Shown here piece after piece: positions 51,706 to 59,842 of a DNA stretch of 64,000 nt. Made by a program: the position numbers and the translations under genes. The stretch comes from Alistipes sp. GTDB taxonomy: Bacteria; Bacteroidota; Bacteroidia; Bacteroidales; Rikenellaceae. Under the pieces are notes generated by a model that was given only the letters and a program-made list of their open reading frames with translations, did no database searches and had not been told where the DNA came from. How positions within the stretch are numbered: position 1 is the first letter of the stretch; each line of letters starts with the position of its first letter. The stretch is from NCBI GenBank assembly GCA_017505725.1, contig JAFVOR010000027.1, forward strand, positions 1 to 64,000, written 5' to 3'.

Positions 51706-52125
51706 ATGAAATTGCTTATTCTTAACGGTCCTAACCTCAATTTGCAGGGTAGGCGTGATAGGTCGGTCTATGGTGCGGAGAGTTTCGAGGAGTTTATCCC
51801 TCGACTCCGCACCTTGTACTCGGCTCATACTATCGACTACGCACAATCGAATATCGAAGGTGAGTTGATAGATGCTCTCCACAAGGCGGAAGGGGAGTAC
51901 GATGGTGTGTTGTTCAATGCGGGCGGTTACACCCACACTTCAGTAGCGTTGCGCGATGCCATAGATGCTATTTCGGTGCCCGTTATCGAGATTCACATCT
52001 CGAATGTTTCGGCACGCGAGGAGTTCCGCCACACATCTCTGATTGGTGCTACCTGTATTGGTACCATTGCGGGATTCGGTCTCGACTCCTATCGCTTGGG
52101 TGTGGAGGCTATGCTCAACCGCTAA
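51706..52125 (+). CDS. aroQ: 3-dehydroquinate dehydratase, type II
   Basis: Third step of the shikimate pathway: dehydration of 3-dehydroquinate. 139 residues, the normal size of the dodecameric type II enzyme. It has LLILNGPNLNLQGRRDRSVYG (in pieces) with the catalytic Tyr22, FNAGGYTHTSVALRDA, and EIHISNVSAREEFRHTS with the catalytic His and substrate-binding residues. The usual LG of NLNLLG is LQ here. It lies between the acyltransferase (12 bases) and a flippase (12 bases). Confidence 0.96.
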   Translation: MKLLILNGPNLNLQGRRDRSVYGAESFEEFIPRLRTLYSAHTIDYAQSNIEGELIDALHKAEGEYDGVLFNAGGYTHTSVALRDAIDAISVPVIEIHISNVSAREEFRHTSLIGATCIGTIAGFGLDSYRLGVEAMLNR

Positions 52126-52137
52126 ATCATTGTCGGT

Positions 52138-53580
52138 ATGAAACTTGTCGACCAAGTAGCCAAAGGTGTTGCGTGGAGTACGGCCGAAAAGGTCTGCTCG
52201 ATGCTTTTGCAGATGGTTGTAAGTATTGTCGTCGCTCGATTGCTCGTTCCCGAGGATTTTGGAGTGATGGCAATTTTGACATTCTTCACTGCAGTTGCTT
52301 TGGTGGTGGTCGACAGTGGTTTCTCGCAGACCTTGTTACGCAAGGAGTCTCCGTCCAACGACGATTATAAGTCGGTTTTCCTATTCAATTTGGGCGTATC
52401 GGCTCTGTTGTACCTCATTTTTGTGGTGTTGTCTCCACTCTTGGCTCGATACTATGATTTGGCGGTCATAGTCAAAATTGCCCCCGTCTTGTTTCTGCTT
52501 TTGCCTCTCAATGCCCTGGGTATAATTCAGAATACGAAACTCTCGCGTGAGTTCCGTTTCGGCTTGCTATCACGAATTAACTTTGTAGCTTCGTTGGTTG
52601 CGGGGGCTGTAGCAATAGCAGTCGCAGTGTGCGGAGGTGGTGTGTGGGCGTTGGTTGCTCAGCGACTCACGGTTGTGGCGGTCAAGTCGTTGCTATTGTG
52701 GTGGCGAGGCGATTGGCGAGGCGAGGGTAAGTTCAGTGGCGCAGCATGGCGAGCTATGGCACCGTTCTCGATGCGCTTGATGTCGACCGATATCGTATCT
52801 GCCATCTATAATAATGTGGCGCAACTTTTCATCGGTAAGGTCTATTCGCCAAATACGCTTGGCTATTTCAATCAGGCGCAGAAAATCAAGGATTTGCCGG
52901 TGCAGTCGGCGGTGCTTTCGGTGCAGACGGTGACATATCCTGCGATGGCAAAAATCAAGGATGATGCCGATAAGTTTGCCGAGAGTTATCGAAAGGTTCT
53001 GATGATCAATGTGTTTGTTATGGCACCTTTGGTTGTGGGAATGTCGTTGGTTGCCGAGCCTCTATTCTTGTTACTATTGGGTGAGAGATGGTTGCCTACC
53101 GTACCCTATTTCGAGGTTATAGCGCTTGCAGGTCTCTTCTATCCGCTTGCGATGGTTGCCTACAATGTACTGAAGGTGCATAGCAATGGCGCGATTATAT
53201 TTCGTCTGGAGCTGGTCAAGAAGGGTGTGATGACACTTGTGTTGGCTCTGACAATTCCGCACTCTACAATGGCTATTGCATACGGCTTGGTAGCAATGAC
53301 TCTTATTGAATTTATAATCAATTTTGCTGCTACACGCCGCTACACAACACTTGGCTGGTGGGCTATGGTGCGCTCTATTATTCCGTCGCTATTACTGACT
53401 GCTATGATGAGTATTGCAGTCTATATGATAGATTTCTATCTACATAACCTCTCTTATGTAGCGATGCTCGCTATGCAGATTGCAACAGGTGTTATTGTCT
53501 ATCTGTTGGGAGCTTCGATTTTTAGAGTGGAGGCATTCAGAGAGTTTAAGTGTATAGTTAAAGGAATTTTGAAGCGATGA
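52138..53580 (+). CDS. Polysaccharide flippase (Wzx/MATE-superfamily, lipopolysaccharide type)
   Basis: 480 residues with about 12-14 membrane helices, a polysaccharide biosynthesis protein of the MOP superfamily. The start MKLVDQVAKGVAWSTAEKVCSM and RLLVPEDFGVMAILTFF are typical of the WzxC-like branch. It probably moves undecaprenol-linked sugars across the inner membrane for capsule or O-antigen. No glycosyltransferase genes are nearby, so it is an orphan. Its stop overlaps the thiL start by four bases (ATGA). Confidence 0.9.
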   Translation: MKLVDQVAKGVAWSTAEKVCSMLLQMVVSIVVARLLVPEDFGVMAILTFFTAVALVVVDSGFSQTLLRKESPSNDDYKSVFLFNLGVSALLYLIFVVLSPLLARYYDLAVIVKIAPVLFLLLPLNALGIIQNTKLSREFRFGLLSRINFVASLVAGAVAIAVAVCGGGVWALVAQRLTVVAVKSLLLWWRGDWRGEGKFSGAAWRAMAPFSMRLMSTDIVSAIYNNVAQLFIGKVYSPNTLGYFNQAQKIKDLPVQSAVLSVQTVTYPAMAKIKDDADKFAESYRKVLMINVFVMAPLVVGMSLVAEPLFLLLLGERWLPTVPYFEVIALAGLFYPLAMVAYNVLKVHSNGAIIFRLELVKKGVMTLVLALTIPHSTMAIAYGLVAMTLIEFIINFAATRRYTTLGWWAMVRSIIPSLLLTAMMSIAVYMIDFYLHNLSYVAMLAMQIATGVIVYLLGASIFRVEAFREFKCIVKGILKR

Positions 53581-54560
53581 GAGTCTACGGTGAATTTGAT
53601 TTTATAGAGGATATCCGCAGGATGTTTGCGGCAATGTCAAATAACTCTTTTGAGGGTATAGGCGACGATTGTGCAGTTTTGCCTATCGGTAATGATGAGG
53701 CATTGGTATTTACGTCGGATATGCTGAATGAGGATGTCCACTTCTGGGCAGACAAGAGCACGCCATATCAGATTGGTTACAAATCACTTATGGTGAATAT
53801 CAGTGATGTTGCAGCTATGGGCGCAAAACCCGTAGCGACGCTGCTCTCGTTGGCTCTGCCGCAGGAGTGTTTTGGCGAGTGGTCCGAGGAGTTTATACGT
53901 GGCTATTATGCTGCTTCCGAGAAACATAATGTAAAGTTGGTAGGAGGTGACACTACTGCTTCAATCAATGACATATGCATTAGTGTGACCGCTATTGGTC
54001 GTGCTTCAATTTCCAATATCAAGCGACGCTCGGCTGCCAAGGTCGGAGATATGATATTTGTGACGGGCGAGTTGGGTGGCTCGGCTATGGGACTCAAGGA
54101 TGTAGCAAAGGGTATTCTCGATTCGGAGTGTGCCAAAACTCATCTTATGCCCGAGGCGCGAGTTGCCGAGGGTGAGTGGCTTGCGTCGCACGCTGATGTT
54201 CACGCTATGACCGACATTTCGGATGGCTTGGAGCGGGATTTGCAACATATCCTCGATGAGTCGAAGGTTAGTGCAGTTGTCACCGAGCAATATGTGCCAA
54301 GAGTGAAGGGTGCTACCTGGGGCGAGACGGTTCGTGGTGGAGAGGACTATGAGTTGATATTCACAGTCGGTGGTCGCGATATCCCGCGTTTGATGGATGA
54401 GTTCGAGCAGAAGTTCGGTAGACGATTATATCCGATTGGTGTAATCGAGGAGTCGGATGATGATGTTCACGCTCTAGGCTGGAGAGGTGAGAGTGGTGTG
54501 CGCTACAACGAGGAGGTTGGCGGATATAGCCACTTCTTTATGCTACTCGACGATGAATAG
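53577..54560 (+). CDS. thiL: Thiamine-monophosphate kinase
   Basis: Phosphorylates thiamine phosphate to thiamine pyrophosphate with ATP. 327 residues of the PurM/ThiL fold. EGIGDDCAVLP supplies the metal-binding Asp pair, then TSDMLNEDVHF, YKSLMVNISDVAAMGAKP, VGGDTTAS, TGELGGSA and TDISDGLERDL. The start overlaps the flippase stop (ATGA), implying translational coupling. The last 18 bases overlap the 3' end of divIC on the other strand. No other thiamine genes or TPP riboswitch were seen nearby. Confidence 0.96.
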   Translation: MRVYGEFDFIEDIRRMFAAMSNNSFEGIGDDCAVLPIGNDEALVFTSDMLNEDVHFWADKSTPYQIGYKSLMVNISDVAAMGAKPVATLLSLALPQECFGEWSEEFIRGYYAASEKHNVKLVGGDTTASINDICISVTAIGRASISNIKRRSAAKVGDMIFVTGELGGSAMGLKDVAKGILDSECAKTHLMPEARVAEGEWLASHADVHAMTDISDGLERDLQHILDESKVSAVVTEQYVPRVKGATWGETVRGGEDYELIFTVGGRDIPRLMDEFEQKFGRRLYPIGVIEESDDDVHALGWRGESGVRYNEEVGGYSHFFMLLDDE

Positions 54561-54872
54561 GTCCTCGTTCTGGCCCTTCATAAAGTACTTTTCACGGGCG
54601 TAACGCTCGAGGAACTCATCGTTCTTGAGATTCTCAATAAGCAGGCTGTCGCGACGGATACTCTCCTCGTAGAGAGCCTTTCTTTTTCGTAGGTCACTCA
54701 TCTCAACCAACGATGATACAATGGATGAAGCGGGGTGACCTATAAGAATGATTCCCAATATTGCCAAGACAGCAATGGTTATGTAGAGCGTATACTCCTT
54801 TATCTTGTTGATAGCCGAGTTGGTTACGCCCTTGACGGTATTGGATATCTTTTTAGCACTCTTCTTTACCAT
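54543..54872 (-). CDS. Septum formation initiator (DivIC/FtsB family)
   Basis: A 109-residue bitopic membrane protein: a basic cytoplasmic N-terminus, one membrane helix (about 28-45: YTLYITIAVLAILGIILI), a coiled coil (about 55-85) and the conserved late motif YAREKYFMKGQNED. Proteins of this family link FtsQ and FtsL to the septal peptidoglycan machinery. It lies three bases after queE and ends inside thiL, which is transcribed the other way. Confidence 0.88.
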   Translation of the reverse strand: MVKKSAKKISNTVKGVTNSAINKIKEYTLYITIAVLAILGIILIGHPASSIVSSLVEMSDLRKRKALYEESIRRDSLLIENLKNDEFLERYAREKYFMKGQNEDLFIVE

Positions 54873-54875
54873 TGC

Positions 54876-55502
54876 CTATGGTATTCTCATATATTTGTGA
54901 CTCTGAATCGAGATGCTCCACTTTGGATTGCGCTTGGCATACTCCACAAGTGTAGGCATAATTTTTTCGGCTACGCTCCACTCCGGTTGCAGGAATAGGT
55001 AACACTCTGTGCCAACCTTTGCTGCGCACTCTTCTGCCCACTCCAAATCACTCTCCTCCTGGATGATGACCTTCAACTCGTGCGCGCGCTTGTAGGCATC
55101 CTCAAGTGGTGCAAGCTTGCGCTTTGGCGATAGGCAAACCCAATCAAACTCTCCTGTGAATGGGTGTGATCCCGAGGTCTCGAGAAATATCTCCAATCCT
55201 CTCTCCTTCAACTTGCGTGTGAGAGGCTCAAGAGGGTAGAGTAGAGGCTCACCGCCTGTGATGACTATCGACTGCGCCTCGCACGCCACCGCTCGCTCAA
55301 CAATTACATCAATAGCGGTTGGCGGGTAGATACGAGAGTTCCAGGTGTACTTGGCATCGCACCAGGCGCATCCTACATCGCATCCGCCAAGGCGAATGAA
55401 GTAAGCAGGTTTGCCTGTATGGAAACCCTCCCCCTGGATGGTGTAGAAATCCTCCACAAGCGGCAACTTTGCTCCGCCCTCGAATATATCGGTGTTAGTC
55501 AT
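54876..55502 (-). CDS. queE: 7-carboxy-7-deazaguanine synthase
   Basis: A radical SAM enzyme in queuosine/7-deazaguanine synthesis, converting 6-carboxytetrahydropterin to CDG. 208 residues. The N-terminal DFYTIQGEGFHTGKPAYFIRL leads to the cluster-binding cysteines C41, C45 and C48 in CDVGCAWCDA, then ITGGEPLLYPL and ETSGSHPF. The spacing C-x3-C-x2-C is standard. The gene overlaps hpt by eight bases and is followed closely by divIC. queC and queD are not in the window. Confidence 0.95.
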   Translation of the reverse strand: MTNTDIFEGGAKLPLVEDFYTIQGEGFHTGKPAYFIRLGGCDVGCAWCDAKYTWNSRIYPPTAIDVIVERAVACEAQSIVITGGEPLLYPLEPLTRKLKERGLEIFLETSGSHPFTGEFDWVCLSPKRKLAPLEDAYKRAHELKVIIQEESDLEWAEECAAKVGTECYLFLQPEWSVAEKIMPTLVEYAKRNPKWSISIQSHKYMRIP

Positions 55503-56043
55503 TTGCTAAAACGTATATATCTTTGAGATTGCGACCAAGCTGGTCGTAGTCCAAACCATAGCCAACAATAAATTCGTTGCCAATCTCCATTGCGCAATAT
55601 TTGATAGGCAGGTCGTATAGATACTTCTCGGGCTTGAAGAATAGTGTGCAAACCTCCACCGAGCTTGGCTTCAACGACTTGATATACTGCAACATATGGT
55701 TGATGCTGTGGCCTGTCTCTACGATGTCCTCCACGATGATGATGTCGCGACCCTCGATGTTGAAATCAATGCCGCTCTTCTGCGTAATTGAGCCTGTGGA
55801 TTGTGTGCCCTCGTATGACGAAATGCGTACAAAAGTGACTTCGTTGTTGAATGTGGTCTTTCGTACCAAGTCCGAGAGGAACATATACGAACCATTCAGC
55901 ACACCAACGAAGATTGGCGCTTTCTCGCTCTCGGCGTAGTCCTTGTTGAGTTGCTCGGCAACCTTTGCCACAGCCTTATCGATCTCCTCGGCAGGAATCA
56001 TCACCTCGAAGGTCTTGTCGTTAAGAGTAACTCTCTGTTTCAT
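55495..56043 (-). CDS. hpt: Hypoxanthine phosphoribosyltransferase
   Basis: Salvages hypoxanthine or guanine to IMP/GMP with PRPP. 182 residues. FVGVLNGSYMFLSDL holds the Lys/Arg-type phosphate loop, and IIVEDIVETGHSINHML is the PRPP-binding loop with the acidic pair. The C-terminal VGYGLDYDQLGRNLKDIYVL is typical. It overlaps queE by eight bases and heads the hpt-queE-divIC group under its own promoter. Confidence 0.95.
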   Translation of the reverse strand: MKQRVTLNDKTFEVMIPAEEIDKAVAKVAEQLNKDYAESEKAPIFVGVLNGSYMFLSDLVRKTTFNNEVTFVRISSYEGTQSTGSITQKSGIDFNIEGRDIIIVEDIVETGHSINHMLQYIKSLKPSSVEVCTLFFKPEKYLYDLPIKYCAMEIGNEFIVGYGLDYDQLGRNLKDIYVLAND

Positions 56044-56068
56044 CTTTGGCTATAATCTTTATTTTCTG

Positions 56069-56076
56069 CAAAGATA
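56069..56076 (-). promoter_or_regulatory. -7 promoter box for hpt
   Basis: TATCTTTG on the minus strand, 25 bases before the hpt start codon. Confidence 0.65.
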
Positions 56077-56102
56077 ACGATTCTATTCCAAATCTTATCC
56101 TT

Positions 56103-57431
56103 TTATTTTGCGAATTTTTCTATTTGTCGATATATATCACGCAGTCGGTCCGACATATAGTACTGCAAAATGAGTCGCAATACGATATAGAGTGTGAATG
56201 CCAACCACAGCGCATCGTTGCCCATCGAGCCCTTCAGGGCGAAGAATACTCCGAAAAATATAGAGGAGGCCACAATCATAGTGTTTCGCATCACTCGCGT
56301 TAGTGTCGCGCCCGCCATCACTCCATCGAGCATAAATGGCAACGCGGCAAAGATAGGTATGATAACAATCCACCACAGATACTCTTGCGCTACAGTCAGT
56401 ACATCTGCCAACTCTTGCGCTGAGGCGTTGCCGAGAAATTCGGTGAACAACTCACGCCAACCTAGCAGGTAGAGCGCAATAGAGATGATTGCAGTGACAA
56501 AAGTCCATACACTGCAATATCGCAGACACTTTTTGAGTGACGGCAGATCCTTTGCCCCGATAAACCTACCGGTCATAGCCTCTGCAGCGTAGGCGAAACC
56601 ATCGTTCATATAGGAGAATAGCATCAGCAACTGCATAAGTATGGTGTTCACAGCAAGTATTGCTGCATTGCCCATTCGTGCCGAGGCGGCGGTGAAGAAT
56701 GTATAGACGCAGACATTGCAGAATGTACGCACCACGATGTCGCCATTGACCTTGAAGAAACGCTTTATTCCCTCGATGTCGAAAATCTCGCCAATCGATA
56801 TTTTCTGAAGTTTCTGGCGGTAGAATATCAGCAATAGCACTACTGCGATAGCTACGCCTATCCATTGTGATGCCACCGAGGCATAGGCTATGCCTGCGAT
56901 GCCGAGGTCGAACGAGTAGACAAACCACCATCCGAAAACTATGTGCAGAAGGTTGACACTGATAGATACAGCCATCGGTATCGTGGCGTTCTGCATTCCC
57001 ACAAACCATCCGTAAAGTGCGAATAGTGTCACTCCTGCTGGTACTGCCCAGATGCGCGCGTAGAAGTACTCTGCAACCATATCGTCACCCTCCATCATCC
57101 AGAGTGCAAACTCGCCAAGTGGGCGTTGTAAGGTCAGTACAAGCAAGCTGAGGACTGCCGTTACAAAGATTGCTCGCGCAAGCAGTAGGGTGGTCTCGTG
57201 AAAGTCGCCTGCTCCGTAGGCCTGTGCGGTAAGTCCGCTTGTGCCCATTCGGATAAACGAACAGTTGAAATAGATGAAGTTGAAGATCGATACTCCGAGT
57301 GCCAATGCACCAATAACGGCGGCCGAGCCGCTCCAGTCACCTATGATGCCGGTCGAAATCAACCCCATCAAAGGGACTGTTATATTAGATATAATATTAG
57401 GTATGGCTATGCGGAATATCTCTCTGTTCAT
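56103..57431 (-). CDS. MATE-family efflux transporter (DinF-like)
   Basis: 442 residues with 12 membrane helices. The start at MNREIFRIAIPNIISN was chosen because the longer frame runs into the previous gene. The MATE pattern is visible in ALALGVSIFNFIYFNCSFIRMGTSGLTAQAYGAGD (in pieces) and LMLFSYMNDGFAYAAEAMTGRFIGA. Such carriers export cationic drugs or metabolites with Na+ or H+. It starts eight bases after a heparinase-like gene, as the last gene of the DUF349-yidC-exonuclease-lyase-MATE series. Substrate is unknown. Confidence 0.9.
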   Translation of the reverse strand: MNREIFRIAIPNIISNITVPLMGLISTGIIGDWSGSAAVIGALALGVSIFNFIYFNCSFIRMGTSGLTAQAYGAGDFHETTLLLARAIFVTAVLSLLVLTLQRPLGEFALWMMEGDDMVAEYFYARIWAVPAGVTLFALYGWFVGMQNATIPMAVSISVNLLHIVFGWWFVYSFDLGIAGIAYASVASQWIGVAIAVVLLLIFYRQKLQKISIGEIFDIEGIKRFFKVNGDIVVRTFCNVCVYTFFTAASARMGNAAILAVNTILMQLLMLFSYMNDGFAYAAEAMTGRFIGAKDLPSLKKCLRYCSVWTFVTAIISIALYLLGWRELFTEFLGNASAQELADVLTVAQEYLWWIVIIPIFAALPFMLDGVMAGATLTRVMRNTMIVASSIFFGVFFALKGSMGNDALWLAFTLYIVLRLILQYYMSDRLRDIYRQIEKFAK

Positions 57432-57439
57432 ACTTCTCT

Positions 57440-59242
57440 CTACTTTTGAGGGATGATTTCTACCTTCAGTGTGCATCTGCCCTCAGCGTCAATGGTCGTA
57501 GCAAAGCCTACACGCGATCCCTTGTTCTTCGCATCATACCACGTGCCAGAGTTGTTGCTCATTATGTAAGCCTTTGCCCCTTTTGGAGAGACTGCTCGCA
57601 GAAGAACCTCCTTGCCATCTTGCGTTAGCGATATTGTGTGGTCGTCGACGATGCGAACTTTGGCAAATGTGCACATATTCCATCTCACCTTGCACTCTCG
57701 GTTGTATGCCTCGATTTCGTCGATGCAAGTCAACTTGTCGGTATGGTCAATCGTAATGGTGCGCTTGACGCTCTTGGTGTCCACAAACAACGACGATAGG
57801 TCGAATTGAGCACCTTGGCTCTTCTTTTTCTTAACCACCTTCTCCATTGTTGCCATACCCTTGTATTGGTGCAACTGCTCGTTGATGGTTAGGGTGTTGT
57901 GCGAGTAGTTGTTCAGGCGATATACACGCCATCTGTCCGATTGCTGCCCTTTCTTCCAGAGTCCTATGCCCTTCGATTCGAGAGAGTGATAGTCTTGACT
58001 ACCGAGCTCTACTGCCCAGCGAACTCCTCCCCATTCGTAGATGAATGAGCCACTGTCCATATGTGCGTGGCTATTCATTGGACTGCCGCCCTTGATACCC
58101 AGATAGCTCGCCTCCTTGTTGTCGAAGTTGCTTCGATAGAGGAATAGAGGCTGGCAACCGTCGCCATACCAGCACTTTTCGGTGATTGGTTTGATCTTCT
58201 TTGTGTCGCATCGTGCAGCGAAGAGCATTGCTATAGGCGCTTGACGATTGATGCCTCGGAACTGCTCCTCGTTCAAGAGGGTTTGGCGGTCCTGCCATAC
58301 GAGTGACATATCGCCCGTCTCAAGAGCAAACCAATAGAGTAGTGGGTTGACTACATTCATAGGGTTGGTGCAATCGGAGAAGTTGTAGACAGCTCCCGTT
58401 GGTGTCACCATAAAGTTCATATACTTTGCCGACTCCATAAAGCCCGGAGCCTTCTCCAAGTCGCAACTTGTGCCAAGTGCAGTGCGTAGCGACTCGATGA
58501 GCATTACTTCGTACCAAGTACCATACTCCCAATAGCCAAAGCCCTCGGGATAGACTCCGTCGGGGCCATATGCCTCCTGCGCCTTCGGATTGCCCTGCAA
58601 TGCCTCTGCAATGATCTTTTGGGCCTCCTCGGGAATACGCTCATAGACAGCCAATGCACCCATAACCAAACCTCCGTTGCAAACTTGATTCCAATTGTTG
58701 TGCGATTTCGACCACCATCTCTTATTGTCTGATGCACGCAGACCTTTCTCGATGATGGCGTCCTCGATTATCTTGCGACTCTCGGGAGAAAGCCAGTCGT
58801 AGAGCCAATCGTAGCCAATCGCCAAAGCAGTTACCATCTCGCCGACATCGAGGAAGTGGGATGGATTCCAACTGACGAAGTTGGCAGCTGCGAGCATCTC
58901 CTTCTCGGCACGACGAGCATATATCTCGTCGCCACTGATCAAGTACATATAGGAGCAGTAACATACCCTCTCAAGCACCGCGCGACAGCGACCAAGCAAT
59001 CGCTTGCCCACCATTCGATACTTTGTTGGCTCTAATGGGATGAATCCGTCTGCACGACGCTCGATGATATCGTGCACGATGCGTAAAGGTTGATCCGATT
59101 CGACTTTCTGTTTAACTGCCTCGATGTCGCCCTTCTTGATGATAAGGCGAGGGTGTTTTGCGAGTTTCGAGTAGTCCAGATGTGTTTGAGCGGTCGCTAC
59201 CACCGATAGCAACATTCCGATCACTACTGTAAATAGTCTCAT
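57440..59242 (-). CDS. Exported heparinase II/III-like polysaccharide lyase
   Basis: 600 residues, signal peptide (1-18, VVATA). The N-terminal alpha/alpha toroid (about 25-330) contains SKSHNNWNQVCNGGLVMGAL with the conserved Asn of the active site. The C-terminal beta-sandwich (about 370-600) contains MNSHAHMDSGSFIYEWGG, with the catalytic His region typical of heparinase II/III domains. Such enzymes cleave uronic-acid-containing glycosaminoglycans or alginate. No SusC/SusD pair or other lyase is adjacent, so it is not in a polysaccharide utilisation locus. It lies 10 bases after an exonuclease gene. Confidence 0.88.
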   Translation of the reverse strand: MRLFTVVIGMLLSVVATAQTHLDYSKLAKHPRLIIKKGDIEAVKQKVESDQPLRIVHDIIERRADGFIPLEPTKYRMVGKRLLGRCRAVLERVCYCSYMYLISGDEIYARRAEKEMLAAANFVSWNPSHFLDVGEMVTALAIGYDWLYDWLSPESRKIIEDAIIEKGLRASDNKRWWSKSHNNWNQVCNGGLVMGALAVYERIPEEAQKIIAEALQGNPKAQEAYGPDGVYPEGFGYWEYGTWYEVMLIESLRTALGTSCDLEKAPGFMESAKYMNFMVTPTGAVYNFSDCTNPMNVVNPLLYWFALETGDMSLVWQDRQTLLNEEQFRGINRQAPIAMLFAARCDTKKIKPITEKCWYGDGCQPLFLYRSNFDNKEASYLGIKGGSPMNSHAHMDSGSFIYEWGGVRWAVELGSQDYHSLESKGIGLWKKGQQSDRWRVYRLNNYSHNTLTINEQLHQYKGMATMEKVVKKKKSQGAQFDLSSLFVDTKSVKRTITIDHTDKLTCIDEIEAYNRECKVRWNMCTFAKVRIVDDHTISLTQDGKEVLLRAVSPKGAKAYIMSNNSGTWYDAKNKGSRVGFATTIDAEGRCTLKVEIIPQK

Positions 59243-59252
59243 ACGAGTAGTT

Positions 59253-59834
59253 TTATTGGTTAGACTTGGTTAGTTTTTCGTAGATTGCGATGCATACCCA
59301 AGCATCAGTTGCAGCATACATCTGTTGTTGCGGAGTGAGTTGTTTTGCCTCCCAATTACTAAGGCGCTGTGCCTTTGAGACCTTCTTTCCGAGCACTATG
59401 CCCGATATTTTGCGTAGACTCTTGTCTTCGATGCCGTATTTGGCAACCTCAGTCTGCAGATCGATGAAACCATTCGGTGTGAAGTGACGCAAGCGGTTGA
59501 GTGCGGTCAGGTCATTGCGGACATCGGCTCCCACCTTCTTGATTGTCTTGCTTGCGAGAATGGCAATTAACTCTCGCGAAAGGGGCAACTTGTTTAGCCG
59601 GATGAGATAGCAACAATCCTTTGTAGAGAGTTGCATCAGTGCCACCTTGTTTGTGACACCCGCCTTGAACGAAGGACGAGTTTCGGTGTCGAATCCTATG
59701 ATGCTCTCTTTGGAGAGTTGATTGCACGCCCTGGCAAGCGCATCGGCGGTCTCCACGACCTCGATGCGCCCGTCAAAGTGTACTGCCTCTAATGCAGCAA
59801 CCTCATCGTTCGAGATATTTGCTACATATGCCAT
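59253..59834 (-). CDS. 3'-5' exonuclease of the DEDDy family (RNase D-like)
   Basis: 193 residues, just the catalytic domain, without HRDC. DEDD residues: D49 and E51 in IIGFDTETRPSF, the second Asp in GADVRNDLTAL, and Tyr/Asp in QQMYAATDAWVCIAIY. Such stand-alone domains are common in Bacteroidales and act on RNA or DNA 3' ends. It lies between yidC (8 bases) and the lyase (10 bases), which looks like chance colocation in a housekeeping operon. Confidence 0.9.
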   Translation of the reverse strand: MAYVANISNDEVAALEAVHFDGRIEVVETADALARACNQLSKESIIGFDTETRPSFKAGVTNKVALMQLSTKDCCYLIRLNKLPLSRELIAILASKTIKKVGADVRNDLTALNRLRHFTPNGFIDLQTEVAKYGIEDKSLRKISGIVLGKKVSKAQRLSNWEAKQLTPQQQMYAATDAWVCIAIYEKLTKSNQ

Positions 59835-59842
59835 AATTAAGC

